The translations under genes and the position numbers were made by a program. From a virus, in IMG/VR virus record IMGVR_UViG_3300044611_002191, positions 1 to 33,057 of that record: a stretch of 33,057 nucleotides of DNA; one strand, written 5' to 3'. Below are positions 7,560-15,579 of this stretch, in pieces; the stretch's first letter is position 1, and each line of letters begins with the position of its first letter. The notes beneath the pieces were generated by a model that was given only the letters and a program-made list of their open reading frames with translations, had not been told where the DNA came from and did no database searches.

Positions 7560-8050
7560 TTTGCTAACTTTGGGTTAAACCCTACATCGAATATCTTACT
7601 TAATCTTACCTTACTTTCGCCCCAGGATAGCCTTTCCCCATTTACTTCCTTACAGGGTACAAGGACTCCTTTTGACCAATACCCGTTGGCATTGTGACAG
7701 GTTTTAATAGGGTATCTGCTTTTCCAATGTTCTATTTTACTTCTTAGATAGTCAGGTGTTGTGAATAATAGATTGTCCCCGCAAACCAGAACTAACCGGT
7801 CTGCTTGGCAACTCATCACCCAACCCAACTTGTCTTGGGGTAATTCTATCTCTAAGTAAAAGTTTCGGGTCTGTTTAGCTTTGAAGTCACTCTTTATTTC
7901 TAAGGAGTATTCCCCCACAAAACAATCTATCCCCCTTTTTTGGTCAACCATTTCCGCCAATTTGAGAGGTTTTCCTAACTCCTCAAGCATCTGGATTACC
8001 CGTTGCTCAACGGCTTGACCTTTTTTAAGCTGTTCTTGAAAAGTGTACAT
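7544..8050 (-). CDS. PD-(D/E)xK nuclease-like protein
   Basis: A 168-residue protein whose first half has the restriction-endonuclease-like core: an N-terminal helix with E15, then RGIDCFVGEYSLEIKSD giving D41 and E51-x-K53, the D-(x)n-ExK metal site. The second half (YPIKTCHNANGYWSKGVLVP) does not match a family I know. Phage enzymes of this fold resolve Holliday junctions, process recombination ends or degrade host DNA. It sits in the replication cluster between the 8055 gene and the LAGLIDADG-like gene, which favours a role in DNA processing. The specific activity is unknown. Confidence 0.6.
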   Translation of the reverse strand: MYTFQEQLKKGQAVEQRVIQMLEELGKPLKLAEMVDQKRGIDCFVGEYSLEIKSDFKAKQTRNFYLEIELPQDKLGWVMSCQADRLVLVCGDNLLFTTPDYLRSKIEHWKSRYPIKTCHNANGYWSKGVLVPCKEVNGERLSWGESKVRLSKIFDVGFNPKLAKCYQY

Positions 8051-8054
8051 TATG

Positions 8055-8621
8055 CTAACTCAGGGCTACAATGGTTGAACCGAAATTGTCAGAAATAAAC
8101 GTCAGTAGGTCTGCTCTATTTTTTTGCCCTGCTATTAGGTTTTTTTCCATGTCGAACATGGCCAAGGTTCCATGGTGAAGTAGCCATTTATCCAGCAAAT
8201 CCGCCTTAGAGACTTTGAACATCCTTACATACTCTTCGTAATTTCCCCCCAATATTAAACTTTGGCACAGAACGTAGGCATGGTAATTTTTTAACAGGAA
8301 CGCCGATAGCTCATAATTCGAGCTAAAATTGTACCCTACATAGTAAACACTACCTTCGACTTCTAAGGGTAAAACCTCATACCACCCTCTTGTCTCCTCT
8401 AAGGGGTAACAACGGTTACGCCAGTCAAAATATCTTTCTGCAACTGCTTCATAGCCTATCCCCACTAATGTTTCTATGGTATTACTATACAGTGATAGTT
8501 TTCCCACTAATGGCATTTGTGCCTTTTGTAGAGTTTTCAGGAAAGTCTCAAACTTTTCTTCTATTAGCATCTCTGTTAGAATTACGATTCTTTCTGTTTC
8601 TTTGTCAAATACTGGTTCCAT
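8055..8621 (-). CDS. Hypothetical protein behind a palindromic operator
   Basis: A 188-residue, mostly helical protein of unknown family (features: ERIVILTEMLIEEKFETFLK helix at residues 10-29, a GWYEVLPLEVEGSVYYVGY strand pair, and a C-terminal LLTFISDNFGSTIVALS). ATG 8621 has no Shine-Dalgarno; a 13-bp perfect inverted repeat lies 4-37 nt upstream and overlaps the -10 box, so expression is likely controlled there. It heads a short cluster with the two nuclease genes. A regulator or nuclease partner is possible; nothing in the sequence fixes it. Confidence 0.6.
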   Translation of the reverse strand: MEPVFDKETERIVILTEMLIEEKFETFLKTLQKAQMPLVGKLSLYSNTIETLVGIGYEAVAERYFDWRNRCYPLEETRGWYEVLPLEVEGSVYYVGYNFSSNYELSAFLLKNYHAYVLCQSLILGGNYEEYVRMFKVSKADLLDKWLLHHGTLAMFDMEKNLIAGQKNRADLLTFISDNFGSTIVALS

Positions 8622-8624
8622 AAA

Positions 8625-8658
8625 AGTATAGAGTTGTAAAGAATAACAACTCTATACT
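8625..8658. promoter_or_regulatory. 13-bp perfect inverted repeat, candidate operator
   Basis: AGTATAGAGTTGT (8625-8637) and ACAACTCTATACT (8646-8658) with an 8-nt gap. The right arm covers most of the -10 box TAGTAT, and the palindrome fills the space from -10 to the ATG. It would work as a dimer binding site or as a hairpin in the first part of the mRNA. Confidence 0.8.
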
Positions 8659-8682
8659 ATCTAATTTTTCACTTTCTGTCAA
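8654..8682 (-). promoter_or_regulatory. Sigma-70-type promoter of the 8055 gene
   Basis: TTGACA (8677-8682), 17 nt, TAGTAT (8654-8659). The -35 box touches a second hairpin at 8681-8700 that spans the stop codon of the kinase gene. Confidence 0.75.
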
Positions 8683-8700
8683 TAGGTGTTTTCACCTATT
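8681..8700 (-). terminator. Hairpin at the 3' end of the kinase gene
   Basis: AATAGGTG / CACCTATT with a 4-nt loop overlaps the TAG stop at 8696. Leftward there is no U tract after it, so it is at best a weak terminator for the kinase gene; rightward it is followed by TTTTT. Confidence 0.4.
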
Positions 8701-9385
8701 TTTGTATGGTTTTCACTATCCTGTCCACTATTTCCATCGGTTCTAACTGAGGATTAACTATTTCCAGCACTTTTCCTGAATTATGGTCATAGCCCATGCG
8801 ATAGCTTACTAGCTTTTGGTATTCTTCGTATTCCGCTATTAGTGCTTCTTTGAACATAGGGGTTAGCTCCTCGTACCCCCGACTTCTTCCCTGTATTCGG
8901 GATACCAAAAACTCAAACGGGGGGTTTAAAAATACCCTTAAAGTTTCTTTGGGGTAATCGTGCGGGTTATGCCCCTGAAGTGCGCTGGATACCACAAATA
9001 TTCTTTTTTCCCCTAAGTAGTAGTCCGAGGCGTAGATGGATTTAATGTCTTTAAAAGTGGTGTCTTGGATTACGTTGAACCCCTTTTCCCACCAGAATCG
9101 TCCTACCATTAGCTGTGTTTTAGCGTTTTGGAGTTGTAACTCGGTTAAATGTATTGCCTCTTTCGACTTTGGCTCTGGGTTAAGAGGTATATAAGGGTTA
9201 TTCTCCCACAACTCTGGCACTATTTGGGTCATTCTTTGCCACATTCCTAGTGCGTTCAAGGGGGTTTTTAAGCTTTCTACCAAAGTGCTTTTTCCTGAAC
9301 CCCTTAGCCCTGAGATTACGATGTACTGTTGGGCTATAGGATTTTCACTAACTCTCACGGGGGTTACAAGTTTTAGTTTTCTCAT
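8696..9385 (-). CDS. Deoxynucleoside kinase-like protein
   Basis: A 229-residue P-loop kinase with the layout of the dNK/thymidine kinase family: Walker A GLRGSGKST (residues 26-34), a helical middle region, QDTTFKD (about residues 107-113) in the place of the DR(S/Y) substrate motif, VFLNPPFEFLVSRIQGRSRGYE as the LID region with the Arg cluster that grips ATP phosphates, and a helical C-terminus. It would phosphorylate deoxynucleosides with ATP to feed phage DNA synthesis. The usual DRS motif is replaced by DTT, so substrate choice is open and a different P-loop kinase, such as a 5'-end polynucleotide kinase, cannot be ruled out. Follows a small gene with AGGAG just before ATG 9385. Confidence 0.7.
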   Translation of the reverse strand: MRKLKLVTPVRVSENPIAQQYIVISGLRGSGKSTLVESLKTPLNALGMWQRMTQIVPELWENNPYIPLNPEPKSKEAIHLTELQLQNAKTQLMVGRFWWEKGFNVIQDTTFKDIKSIYASDYYLGEKRIFVVSSALQGHNPHDYPKETLRVFLNPPFEFLVSRIQGRSRGYEELTPMFKEALIAEYEEYQKLVSYRMGYDHNSGKVLEIVNPQLEPMEIVDRIVKTIQK

Positions 9386-9387
9386 CC

Positions 9388-9543
9388 TTAATTCTCTCCT
9401 TTATTTTTTGATGAAGACTTGTTTCTTACTTTATAGGGTTCATGTCCCATTTCCCATAGAGTTTGTAGAATCTCCTCCAAGGTCGGGGGTTTGGACACTT
9501 TATCCCATGTTAAACCCTTATTTTTAGTCTTCCTTTTCTTCAT
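9388..9543 (-). CDS. Small basic protein (51 aa)
   Basis: A short gene between the helicase and kinase genes: ATG 9543 has AAGGAG 10 nt upstream, and the stop at 9388 is 2 nt before the next ATG, with that gene's AGGAG lying inside its end. The product begins MKKRKTKNKGLTWDKVSKPP and continues with a TLEEILQTLWEMG helix. Good spacing and ribosome-binding site on both sides support a real gene; unknown function. Confidence 0.6.
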   Translation of the reverse strand: MKKRKTKNKGLTWDKVSKPPTLEEILQTLWEMGHEPYKVRNKSSSKNKGEN

Positions 9544-9551
9544 TTTTTTTC

Positions 9552-11150
9552 TTACTCCTTAATGAACACTTGTTTTTTAGCTCGTGTCACTGCCACATAA
9601 AGCAGTTTCTTCCAGTTTGGGGCTGAATAAATGTCCTCTCCATCTACGAACACTGTGTCCCATCCAGAGCCTTGCGATTTATACACGGTAATCGCATTGT
9701 TATAACTCCAGTGATAAGTGAGGAAGCACAGGTTTTGCCACTCTTTATAAGCACCGTACAGTGCTTTACAATTTTTTTGCAAAACATTTCCAATTGCAAT
9801 TACTTCGTCTTTGTACTGTGTCCCTATAAAATCCAGAATTTCTGAAGCTAATTCCTCTGTGTCCATATTTTGGTCATATCCCGATTTTCCAGCAATCATT
9901 TCTTGTACCCGGTAAAGCACGTTTGTTACAAATTGTATGTCTTCCTGAATACTTTTTGAACGATTTAAAGTGTCCACCATTTGTTCATGTTTTGATGGGT
10001 CAACAAAAATCAATCTCCATGCCGCAGGTCTGTCTAATGACCGCACTTCGGTATCCCAGACTTCAACAGGATAGTTTTTTCGTTGCTGGAAGTTTAAAGT
10101 GAAATCCACCACTTCTTTTGCATCGAATATGTCTAAGCCTTTTTCAGGTAGGGGGTCGCAAAAATATTTTACAGTTTTTTGACTGAATACGACTTCCACT
10201 TCTTCCCCATTGGTAAAGGATATTCTTCTCACTTGACCGTTTTCAAACTTTTGGTAGAGATTTCTTTTTAGTGATAATAACTGCTCCCCACTTGAAAATG
10301 GTTTGTCATCGATTCCCCGTAAAGCTCGGATTAGGTTATTATAGCTACAGACTTTTTCGTTTCTGTGTGCTAGAACCTTATATTCCTTTTGGGCTAACGC
10401 ATATTCTCTGATTTTTCCGAACCAATCTCCTTTCGATAGAAGAAAGACATTGTGATACTTTTCTTCAAGTTCCTCCTGCGTGGACAGTATCTGCTCCAAT
10501 GGTGGTTTTTCAGGGGTTTGGACTTTGATTAACTTTCTAAGGTAATCGGCTACCTTTAAAGCCCCAGCATCAAATCTCACTACCTGTTCTAGTATTGAAG
10601 AACTTTTAATACTGAATACTGAGCTTGGTTTTTTACCTGGTGGGGGAAGTTGACATTCATCCCCCACCCATAGGATTTTCGATTTTATTTCTGTTGCCTT
10701 TTGTCGGATTTTTGTTTCGACTTCCAAATCTAAAACAGATACTTCGTCTACAATTATTAAGTCGTAGGTGTTATCCATTTTTGTAGACCCAGTATCCAGT
10801 ATTTGGCTTTCCGAGTCTCTGATGACTCTGGAACCTTTTACCTTGTAGTTTCCCCCAGTTTCTTGAACTACCAGCCCTAGAATGGCATGGATAGTTGACA
10901 CATCCGCCTGAAAGGTTAATTTTTCTTTCAATACTTTGGCCGCCTTGTTTGTCGGGGCGAGCATCACCACCTTGATTTCAGGGTGCAATGAAATCCAGTG
11001 CGCTATAAGCGTGGATTTTCCAGTACCCGCCGCACCGATTAGCAGATGCTCTCGTTTATTTAACCCCATTCTCCACCAGGTTTCTAGTTCCTTTGTGGCC
11101 ATAGCTTGGTCATTGGTTAATGTTTGGACTGATGGGGTTAATTGGGTCAT
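9552..11150 (-). CDS. RecD/Dda-like superfamily 1B DNA helicase
   Basis: A 532-residue 5'-3' helicase. Seen: Walker A GAAGTGKS (39-46), motif Ia MLAPTNKAA, Walker B IIVDEVSVLD, motif III ILWVGDECQLPPPG, and C-terminal motifs VYKSQGSGWDTVFVDG (V) and LLYVAVTRAKKQVFI (VI). This is the RecD2/Dda pattern. Size and lack of a nuclease domain fit T4 Dda, which helps origin opening and recombination. The region between motif III and V contains an SH3-like insertion (GEEVEVVF...). Leftward operon head, driven by the promoter at 11177-11205. Works presumably with the gamma-type polymerase and the SF3 helicase. Confidence 0.92.
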   Translation of the reverse strand: MTQLTPSVQTLTNDQAMATKELETWWRMGLNKREHLLIGAAGTGKSTLIAHWISLHPEIKVVMLAPTNKAAKVLKEKLTFQADVSTIHAILGLVVQETGGNYKVKGSRVIRDSESQILDTGSTKMDNTYDLIIVDEVSVLDLEVETKIRQKATEIKSKILWVGDECQLPPPGKKPSSVFSIKSSSILEQVVRFDAGALKVADYLRKLIKVQTPEKPPLEQILSTQEELEEKYHNVFLLSKGDWFGKIREYALAQKEYKVLAHRNEKVCSYNNLIRALRGIDDKPFSSGEQLLSLKRNLYQKFENGQVRRISFTNGEEVEVVFSQKTVKYFCDPLPEKGLDIFDAKEVVDFTLNFQQRKNYPVEVWDTEVRSLDRPAAWRLIFVDPSKHEQMVDTLNRSKSIQEDIQFVTNVLYRVQEMIAGKSGYDQNMDTEELASEILDFIGTQYKDEVIAIGNVLQKNCKALYGAYKEWQNLCFLTYHWSYNNAITVYKSQGSGWDTVFVDGEDIYSAPNWKKLLYVAVTRAKKQVFIKE

Positions 11151-11176
11151 AGTTGTTACTTGAAATGGTTGAATCC

Positions 11177-11205
11177 AGTATATCAGAGAGTAGATTAGGT
11201 GTCAA
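11177..11205 (-). promoter_or_regulatory. Early promoter of the helicase operon
   Basis: TTGACA (11200-11205), 17 nt, TATACT (11177-11182). The spacer shares CTAATCTACTCTCTG with the copies at 21295 and 29131. Upstream is AAAAGTTTTTT plus AACCCC, a T-tract block also found before the 21295 promoter and possibly an UP element. Confidence 0.85.
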
Positions 11206-11286
11206 GGGGTTTAGAAAAAACTTTTAGACTTTAACCTTAGTAGAAAACTACCGAAAATGTTAATAAATATCAACAAGGGTGGGTCT

Positions 11287-11304
11287 AAAACAGAACCCTG
11301 TTTT
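11287..11304. terminator. Weak hairpin after the RNA ligase gene
   Basis: AAAACAG / CTGTTTT with a 4-nt loop, 18 nt past the RNA ligase stop in the leftward direction. The U run is part of the stem, so this is a weak terminator candidate. Confidence 0.35.
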
Positions 11305-11321
11305 GACAATGTGGAACTTAA

Positions 11322-12338
11322 TTAGTCCTTCTGTTTTAATAAAAACTGGTTGGATATTGCCTTAAAGGAGGTGTATTCTCCCGTAAAGCTTCTATAAACT
11401 AAACCTTCTCGTTTAGACTGTGGGTTAAGCACGGAGGAGCCATCTGCCGCTTGGATTAGCTCGTCTACATTGGGGGGCAGAGTAGCAAACCCCTCTAGTA
11501 GGGGGACGGTATCAATACCTGCCTTTTTTAGCATACCCAGATAAGGGGCTTTGAAAATATCAAGACGTTCCCCCGTATCAAGATTGATTAGGTTAAACAC
11601 AAATAGCTGATGCTGTCCCAGTTTATAAGGGTTTCCTTGGATTTTGCCTCCCACAATTTCCCCTTGTAAGGCGGCATTAAAAGACAGGGAGAGTAAAAAA
11701 TCTTTAACCTTGTATTTATGGTAAGTCATCCAATATACGTTACCCTCAGTCTCCTTAAGCTCTAAATTACGAGAGCATACACCATGTTCGTCATTTTGAC
11801 GGTAAGCCGAAAAGCTAGTCCCGTCTAGTTTTTCAGTCACGGTGTAGGTTTTTTCGGATAAACTGGAATACTGGCTTTTTAGGTTTTGGATGCGTTCTTC
11901 ATCCGTTTTAGGGAGGAAGCCGGGGAAATTACCCTTAGCATCACCCCCTAATGAAGCACTAACGGGGGGTTCCCATTTTTTAACCCCTAGACGGTCAGAC
12001 AAGTCAAAACCTACGGGGAGATACTCTGAACCAGAGAGTAACTTGCAAAGAGGCAAAGCTAACCCTTGGCTAATTTGCCCTCTTAACTTTAAGGTTTTAA
12101 TGCGAAACCCCTTCTCACCCGTTGCAAGAGTTTTAAAACTAGAACTTCGCAAAAACTCATAAATAGGTAATTCGGGCAAAAAGGAATCAATTTCAAAGTA
12201 AACACACTGGTCTCCTACTTTAAATTCACCTTTCTTTACTACTACTTTCCATCCCTTAATGTGAGCTAGTTCAATAGCGGTGGCATCGGGGATGGGGGAA
12301 AGATTTTCAATAACTTCGAGGCTGGCTAGTTTACGCAT
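11322..12338 (-). CDS. RNA ligase (Rnl5/DraRnl-like)
   Basis: A 338-residue nucleotidyltransferase. The N-terminal 100 residues form an OB-type domain (KGEFKVGDQCVYFEID) as in Deinococcus RNA ligase. The catalytic domain has motif I EKLDGTS with Lys170 as the site of AMP attachment, ALQGEIVGG (motif III/IIIa), EGLVYRS (motif IV) and FKAIS (motif V). It seals nicked RNA or RNA-DNA ends through a ligase-AMP intermediate; in phages it is used for tRNA or RNA repair. Strong Shine-Dalgarno (AAGGAG) before ATG 12338. It is downstream of the Dam gene with a 75-nt gap holding a hairpin (AATGGG/CCCATT, 12370-12392). A phage tRNA-like RNA elsewhere in the window could be a substrate; that is only a guess. 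Confidence 0.88.
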   Translation of the reverse strand: MRKLASLEVIENLSPIPDATAIELAHIKGWKVVVKKGEFKVGDQCVYFEIDSFLPELPIYEFLRSSSFKTLATGEKGFRIKTLKLRGQISQGLALPLCKLLSGSEYLPVGFDLSDRLGVKKWEPPVSASLGGDAKGNFPGFLPKTDEERIQNLKSQYSSLSEKTYTVTEKLDGTSFSAYRQNDEHGVCSRNLELKETEGNVYWMTYHKYKVKDFLLSLSFNAALQGEIVGGKIQGNPYKLGQHQLFVFNLINLDTGERLDIFKAPYLGMLKKAGIDTVPLLEGFATLPPNVDELIQAADGSSVLNPQSKREGLVYRSFTGEYTSFKAISNQFLLKQKD

Positions 12339-12413
12339 GGTGACTCCTTAATTAATTTTTGGCTAAAGATAAATGGGTTTTAGGGTTCCCATTGAAACAG
12401 GTTAGAAATCAGG

Positions 12414-13250
12414 TCAACTTTTATAATTACGGATTATTAACTCTTTTCCCGTTTTCCCATTGGTCATCCCATACCCTAACTCCCATGTTATTTTCTCGTA
12501 CTTTTCTTCGGGATATAGGTTTCTGACCGCTTCACTATCATTATAGGCTATCATTACTGGGTTTGTCAAGCCATGCACCACTTTTTTTAATCTCGCATGG
12601 GGGAACCCAGTGTGAAGACTACCGTTGACCCCATACAGCTTAGATTTCTCAGCCGCTAGGTACGGGGGGTCTAGAAAGACAAACTCCCCCTGTTTTGCTT
12701 TGGTAGATAGGCAACCTTCAAAATCTATGTTGGTAATTACAGCCCCCTCCAATAACCCTTTCAGCTTCGCCAATCGTTCGATGGAACTGATTGTGAAACG
12801 CTTATGGAAAGCGTCTTTGGAGAATCCCCCGCTTTCTAACGTTTCGCTAAAAGTTACAAGATTCAAAACATACCACCGTGCCGCTCTGTTCGTAAACCCT
12901 AAAGTTTCAGGGCATATATTTTTTAGGAACTCAAAGAACTTTTTCTCTTTTGTTAAAAAGTTCTTTTTAACACTATACCATGCTTCTACCCCTTTGATGA
13001 GATTGTCCAAATCATCCCTTACAGATTTCCAGAAAATGAAGACTTCGGGGTTTAGGTCGTTAATACATAGTTTAGCTTTGGGGTATTGTTGCCGAACATA
13101 CAGCATTACCGAGCCTCCCCCTACCATAGGTTCCACAAAAGCATCAATTTCTTGGGGGAAAAATAGACTAAGAAAGTCTACTGCCTTTTGTTTATCACTG
13201 GGGTAGCGTAGGGGGGATTTGATAAATTGGTTAGACTTCTTTTTGGACAT
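12414..13250 (-). CDS. dam: Dam-type adenine-N6 DNA methyltransferase
   Basis: A 278-residue class alpha (D12) adenine methyltransferase. Seen: KSPLRYPSDK at the N-terminus (residues 11-20), AdoMet motif I FVEPMVGGGSV (38-48), and catalytic motif IV DPPY (194-197). The frame opens at 13322, but ATG 13250 has GGAGG 6 nt upstream and is the likely start, overlapping the upstream gene by 20 bp. No restriction partner is visible, so it is probably an orphan enzyme shielding phage DNA from host restriction or marking it. Recognition sequence cannot be read from sequence alone. With the Dcm-type gene at 14126 the phage would modify both A and C. Confidence 0.9.
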   Translation of the reverse strand: MSKKKSNQFIKSPLRYPSDKQKAVDFLSLFFPQEIDAFVEPMVGGGSVMLYVRQQYPKAKLCINDLNPEVFIFWKSVRDDLDNLIKGVEAWYSVKKNFLTKEKKFFEFLKNICPETLGFTNRAARWYVLNLVTFSETLESGGFSKDAFHKRFTISSIERLAKLKGLLEGAVITNIDFEGCLSTKAKQGEFVFLDPPYLAAEKSKLYGVNGSLHTGFPHARLKKVVHGLTNPVMIAYNDSEAVRNLYPEEKYEKITWELGYGMTNGKTGKELIIRNYKS

Positions 13251-13524
13251 ACCAACCTCCAATAATTTTGGTTCCTTCAAGGATAAAAACAAACACCGCA
13301 TCACAGTCAAACACCGCATCACAGTAGACGTACTCGTTTAGGGCGGATACACAATTTTCTAAACTAGAACAGGCACAATTGCAGTATTCTGTACCATCTT
13401 CCATTACTATCACTGGCGAGTAAGGAAAACGACTGTCCATATAACCATAGAACGAGGTTAATTTAAAGCTTTCAAGGCTTTTTAGGGGGATTAGTTCTTT
13501 TTGTAATCCTTTATGTTGGCTCAT
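13231..13524 (-). CDS. Hypothetical protein with internal tandem repeat
   Basis: A 97-residue Cys-containing protein (EYCNCACSSLENC, then YCDAVFDCDAVFVF). An exact 18-bp tandem duplication (13290-13307 and 13308-13325) encodes the doubled CDAVFD. Unknown family. Its ATG follows directly on the stop of 13525-13794, and its end overlaps the Dam start, so the three are one operon. Confidence 0.55.
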   Translation of the reverse strand: MSQHKGLQKELIPLKSLESFKLTSFYGYMDSRFPYSPVIVMEDGTEYCNCACSSLENCVSALNEYVYCDAVFDCDAVFVFILEGTKIIGGWYVQKEV

Positions 13525-13794
13525 TTAAACAACCTCTATTACTAAGTATTTGCAAACACCCGTACTGTCTTGACCTTTCCTAATTTTTACCTCTTGTCCT
13601 ACTTCAGGAGTTAAGGCTTTTTCAAACTCTCTCAGTATCATTTCGTTTAGGTAAAATTCTTCTGCTTGGTTGGTAAATATGCTACAGCTTTCTTTCCCTC
13701 TTTTTAAACTATCAGTTATCGCATTTCTCAAATCACATAATAGGGTGATAAGAACATCATTGTCAAGTATTTCCAACGGTATTGTTTCAAACAT
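13525..13794 (-). CDS. Small hypothetical protein
   Basis: An 89-residue, mainly helical protein (VLITLLCDLRNAITDSLKRGKES; FYLNEMILREFEKAL). The frame opens at 13863, but ATG 13794 has AGGAG upstream and avoids overlap with 13856-14122. Unknown family. Confidence 0.55.
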   Translation of the reverse strand: MFETIPLEILDNDVLITLLCDLRNAITDSLKRGKESCSIFTNQAEEFYLNEMILREFEKALTPEVGQEVKIRKGQDSTGVCKYLVIEVV

Positions 13795-13855
13795 TTTTAC
13801 TCCTATTTTTTTGGGGGGGTCTAAGCTAGTTTTAAACTGTAAACCCCGTTTAATT

Positions 13856-14122
13856 TTACGCAAACCAGTCTAGTAGGACTTTAAATCCTACCACACAAAG
13901 TAGGGGGATTTCCATTCCAGCATATTCGGTAACTTTTACCAGTTGGGCAGTGTCTCCAAACATTAGATGGTTTTGGTTTTTTACTTCTATTTGACCTAAG
14001 CCCTGGATTACCCACCCATCCTCGTAGGATGGCATTTTATAGCATAGACACTGGGTTTTTTCAACACTGAAAAATGTGTCTAAAGCGGGGGTCGTTTTTA
14101 AGGGGGTTAAACTGTTAATCAT
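13856..14122 (-). CDS. Small hypothetical protein
   Basis: An 88-residue protein with mixed strand character (DGWVIQGLGQIEVKNQNHLMFGD), 3 nt downstream of the Dcm-type gene. No family recognised; probably co-transcribed with the methyltransferase. Confidence 0.5.
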   Translation of the reverse strand: MINSLTPLKTTPALDTFFSVEKTQCLCYKMPSYEDGWVIQGLGQIEVKNQNHLMFGDTAQLVKVTEYAGMEIPLLCVVGFKVLLDWFA

Positions 14123-14125
14123 GGT

Positions 14126-15154
14126 TTAAATTCCTGAGTGTAATTGTTTCCAATCTGTCGGATTCAAAAAGCTTAGTTTTGGTTCAGCTTCTTGGAGTCC
14201 CAACAAAACGTTTCGTGCTACCATTCTCACTACTGGGATGGCTACTGAATTGCCAAATTGTTTATAGGCTTGAGTGTCGGACACTACAATCTTAAAACTT
14301 TCTGGAAAACCTTGTAGTCTTGCCCATTCCCGTGGTGTCATGACTCTAATATACTCTGTATTAGATTTACTGTCAAGCCCTCCTCTCTTTTTTATTGACG
14401 GGTCATAAATTAAGTTTCGTTCCCGCCCTTGTCCCCCAACCATTATTGTGTTAGAAACACCGTAGGGGTCTAGAATCTGATACCCAAATCCATTGTCTTT
14501 CCCTTCGTGTCTGGACTTATGCGCTTTTAACCCTTCCCAATACCTCTGGGAAATGTAGTATTTAGGGGATACTTCTTGTTCTAGAATCTTTTGGACATAG
14601 TTATTGTGCGGTACGGGGTATGGGTAGTTGAATAAGGTAATATTTAAGTCCCCCCGAAATCCCACAATAAATACTCTCGGTCGGTTTTGGGCTAATCCAA
14701 AACCTTTGGCATTCAATATTCTCGGTTTAGGTACAAGGTAGCCTAAGTCCTCTTTCAAGGCTTTTAGTATGGTCGTTAATGTTCTCCCTTTGTCATGTGT
14801 AATTAGACCTTTTACATTCTCCAAGATAAATGCTTTCGGTCTTTTGGCTTTTAGGATTCTCACTATGTCCAGAAAGAGTACCCCTCGGTCATCTTCAAAT
14901 CCTAACTGCTTGCCAGCCTGTGAGAAGGCTTGACATGGGAATCCCCCACACAATATGTCGTGGTCTGGCACTAGGTTCTCATCCTGCTCCCGAATGTCGG
15001 AGTTTTCAGGTTTATGGGCGTAATTGACCTCATAGGTTTGTCGACAGAATTTGTCTATTTCAGAGGCAAATACACACTCCCCCCCTAAACTTTCTAGGGC
15101 TATCCGAAATCCGCCAATGCCCGCAAATAAATCGATAAACTTGAAATTACTCAT
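14126..15154 (-). CDS. dcm: DNA cytosine-C5 methyltransferase
   Basis: A 342-residue C5 methyltransferase with all key motifs in order: I IDLFAGIGGFR (7-17), IV GGFPCQAFSQAG with catalytic Cys74, VI FILENVKGL (ENV at 112-114), VIII QNRPR, IX RVMTPREWARLQGFP, X YKQFGNSVAIPV. The target recognition domain between VIII and IX is short. No cognate endonuclease is near, so it is likely an orphan enzyme used for anti-restriction. It overlaps the upstream 15147-15575 gene by 8 bp. Confidence 0.94.
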   Translation of the reverse strand: MSNFKFIDLFAGIGGFRIALESLGGECVFASEIDKFCRQTYEVNYAHKPENSDIREQDENLVPDHDILCGGFPCQAFSQAGKQLGFEDDRGVLFLDIVRILKAKRPKAFILENVKGLITHDKGRTLTTILKALKEDLGYLVPKPRILNAKGFGLAQNRPRVFIVGFRGDLNITLFNYPYPVPHNNYVQKILEQEVSPKYYISQRYWEGLKAHKSRHEGKDNGFGYQILDPYGVSNTIMVGGQGRERNLIYDPSIKKRGGLDSKSNTEYIRVMTPREWARLQGFPESFKIVVSDTQAYKQFGNSVAIPVVRMVARNVLLGLQEAEPKLSFLNPTDWKQLHSGI

Positions 15155-15575
15155 TTCCTTTTATTTCTTCCACAATTTGAGCCACTTCTGCCATTTTAGC
15201 ATACAATACATGGTTTTTTTCTGTACAGGAATCTAAATCTTTAGACCATTCACAAACCATGAAAGCTTGTCGCTTGAATATTTTCAGTCTTCGATACTCA
15301 GTTAATTGGTTCTCAATTTCTTCATCAAAGAAAACCCCGTCTCTCCCTGTATAATCACCCTGAAATCGGTAGCAGTATTTCTCACTAAACGAATTGAAGT
15401 AAGGCTTTCTGGCGACGAGAAATTCTCTGTCTCCAAATGTTTTTTTGTCATTCAAACATTTTACTTTGGCTTTCTTTGGTGTTGTTCTTACTACCTCAAA
15501 TACCCGAAAGTAGTCTGAAAAGGCAGAACTGTAACCGATTGACGCTATTTTGTCCCCTACTTGAAGTTCTTTCAT
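15147..15575 (-). CDS. VGD-family hypothetical protein, divergent member
   Basis: A 142-residue protein beginning MKELQVGDKIASIG, followed by YFRVFEVVRTTPKKAKVKCL. This N-terminal pattern (L-x-VGD, then FEVVR-T-x-A-x-VK) is shared with the two genes at 15950 and 16408, although the rest is divergent. It looks like a small beta-barrel with a helical C-terminus (MAEVAQIVEEIK). Unknown function; overlaps the methyltransferase start by 8 bp. Confidence 0.6.
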   Translation of the reverse strand: MKELQVGDKIASIGYSSAFSDYFRVFEVVRTTPKKAKVKCLNDKKTFGDREFLVARKPYFNSFSEKYCYRFQGDYTGRDGVFFDEEIENQLTEYRRLKIFKRQAFMVCEWSKDLDSCTEKNHVLYAKMAEVAQIVEEIKGNE

Positions 15576-15579
15576 CTCT

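Noticed and set aside
13742-13769. TTGACA-18-TATTAT on the minus strand
   Set aside because: Intragenic in 13525-13794, with no gene start at a sensible distance.
14348-14376. TTGACA-17-TATATT promoter on the minus strand
   Set aside because: It lies inside conserved coding sequence of the cytosine methyltransferase; it could be an internal promoter for the small genes downstream, but chance is as likely.
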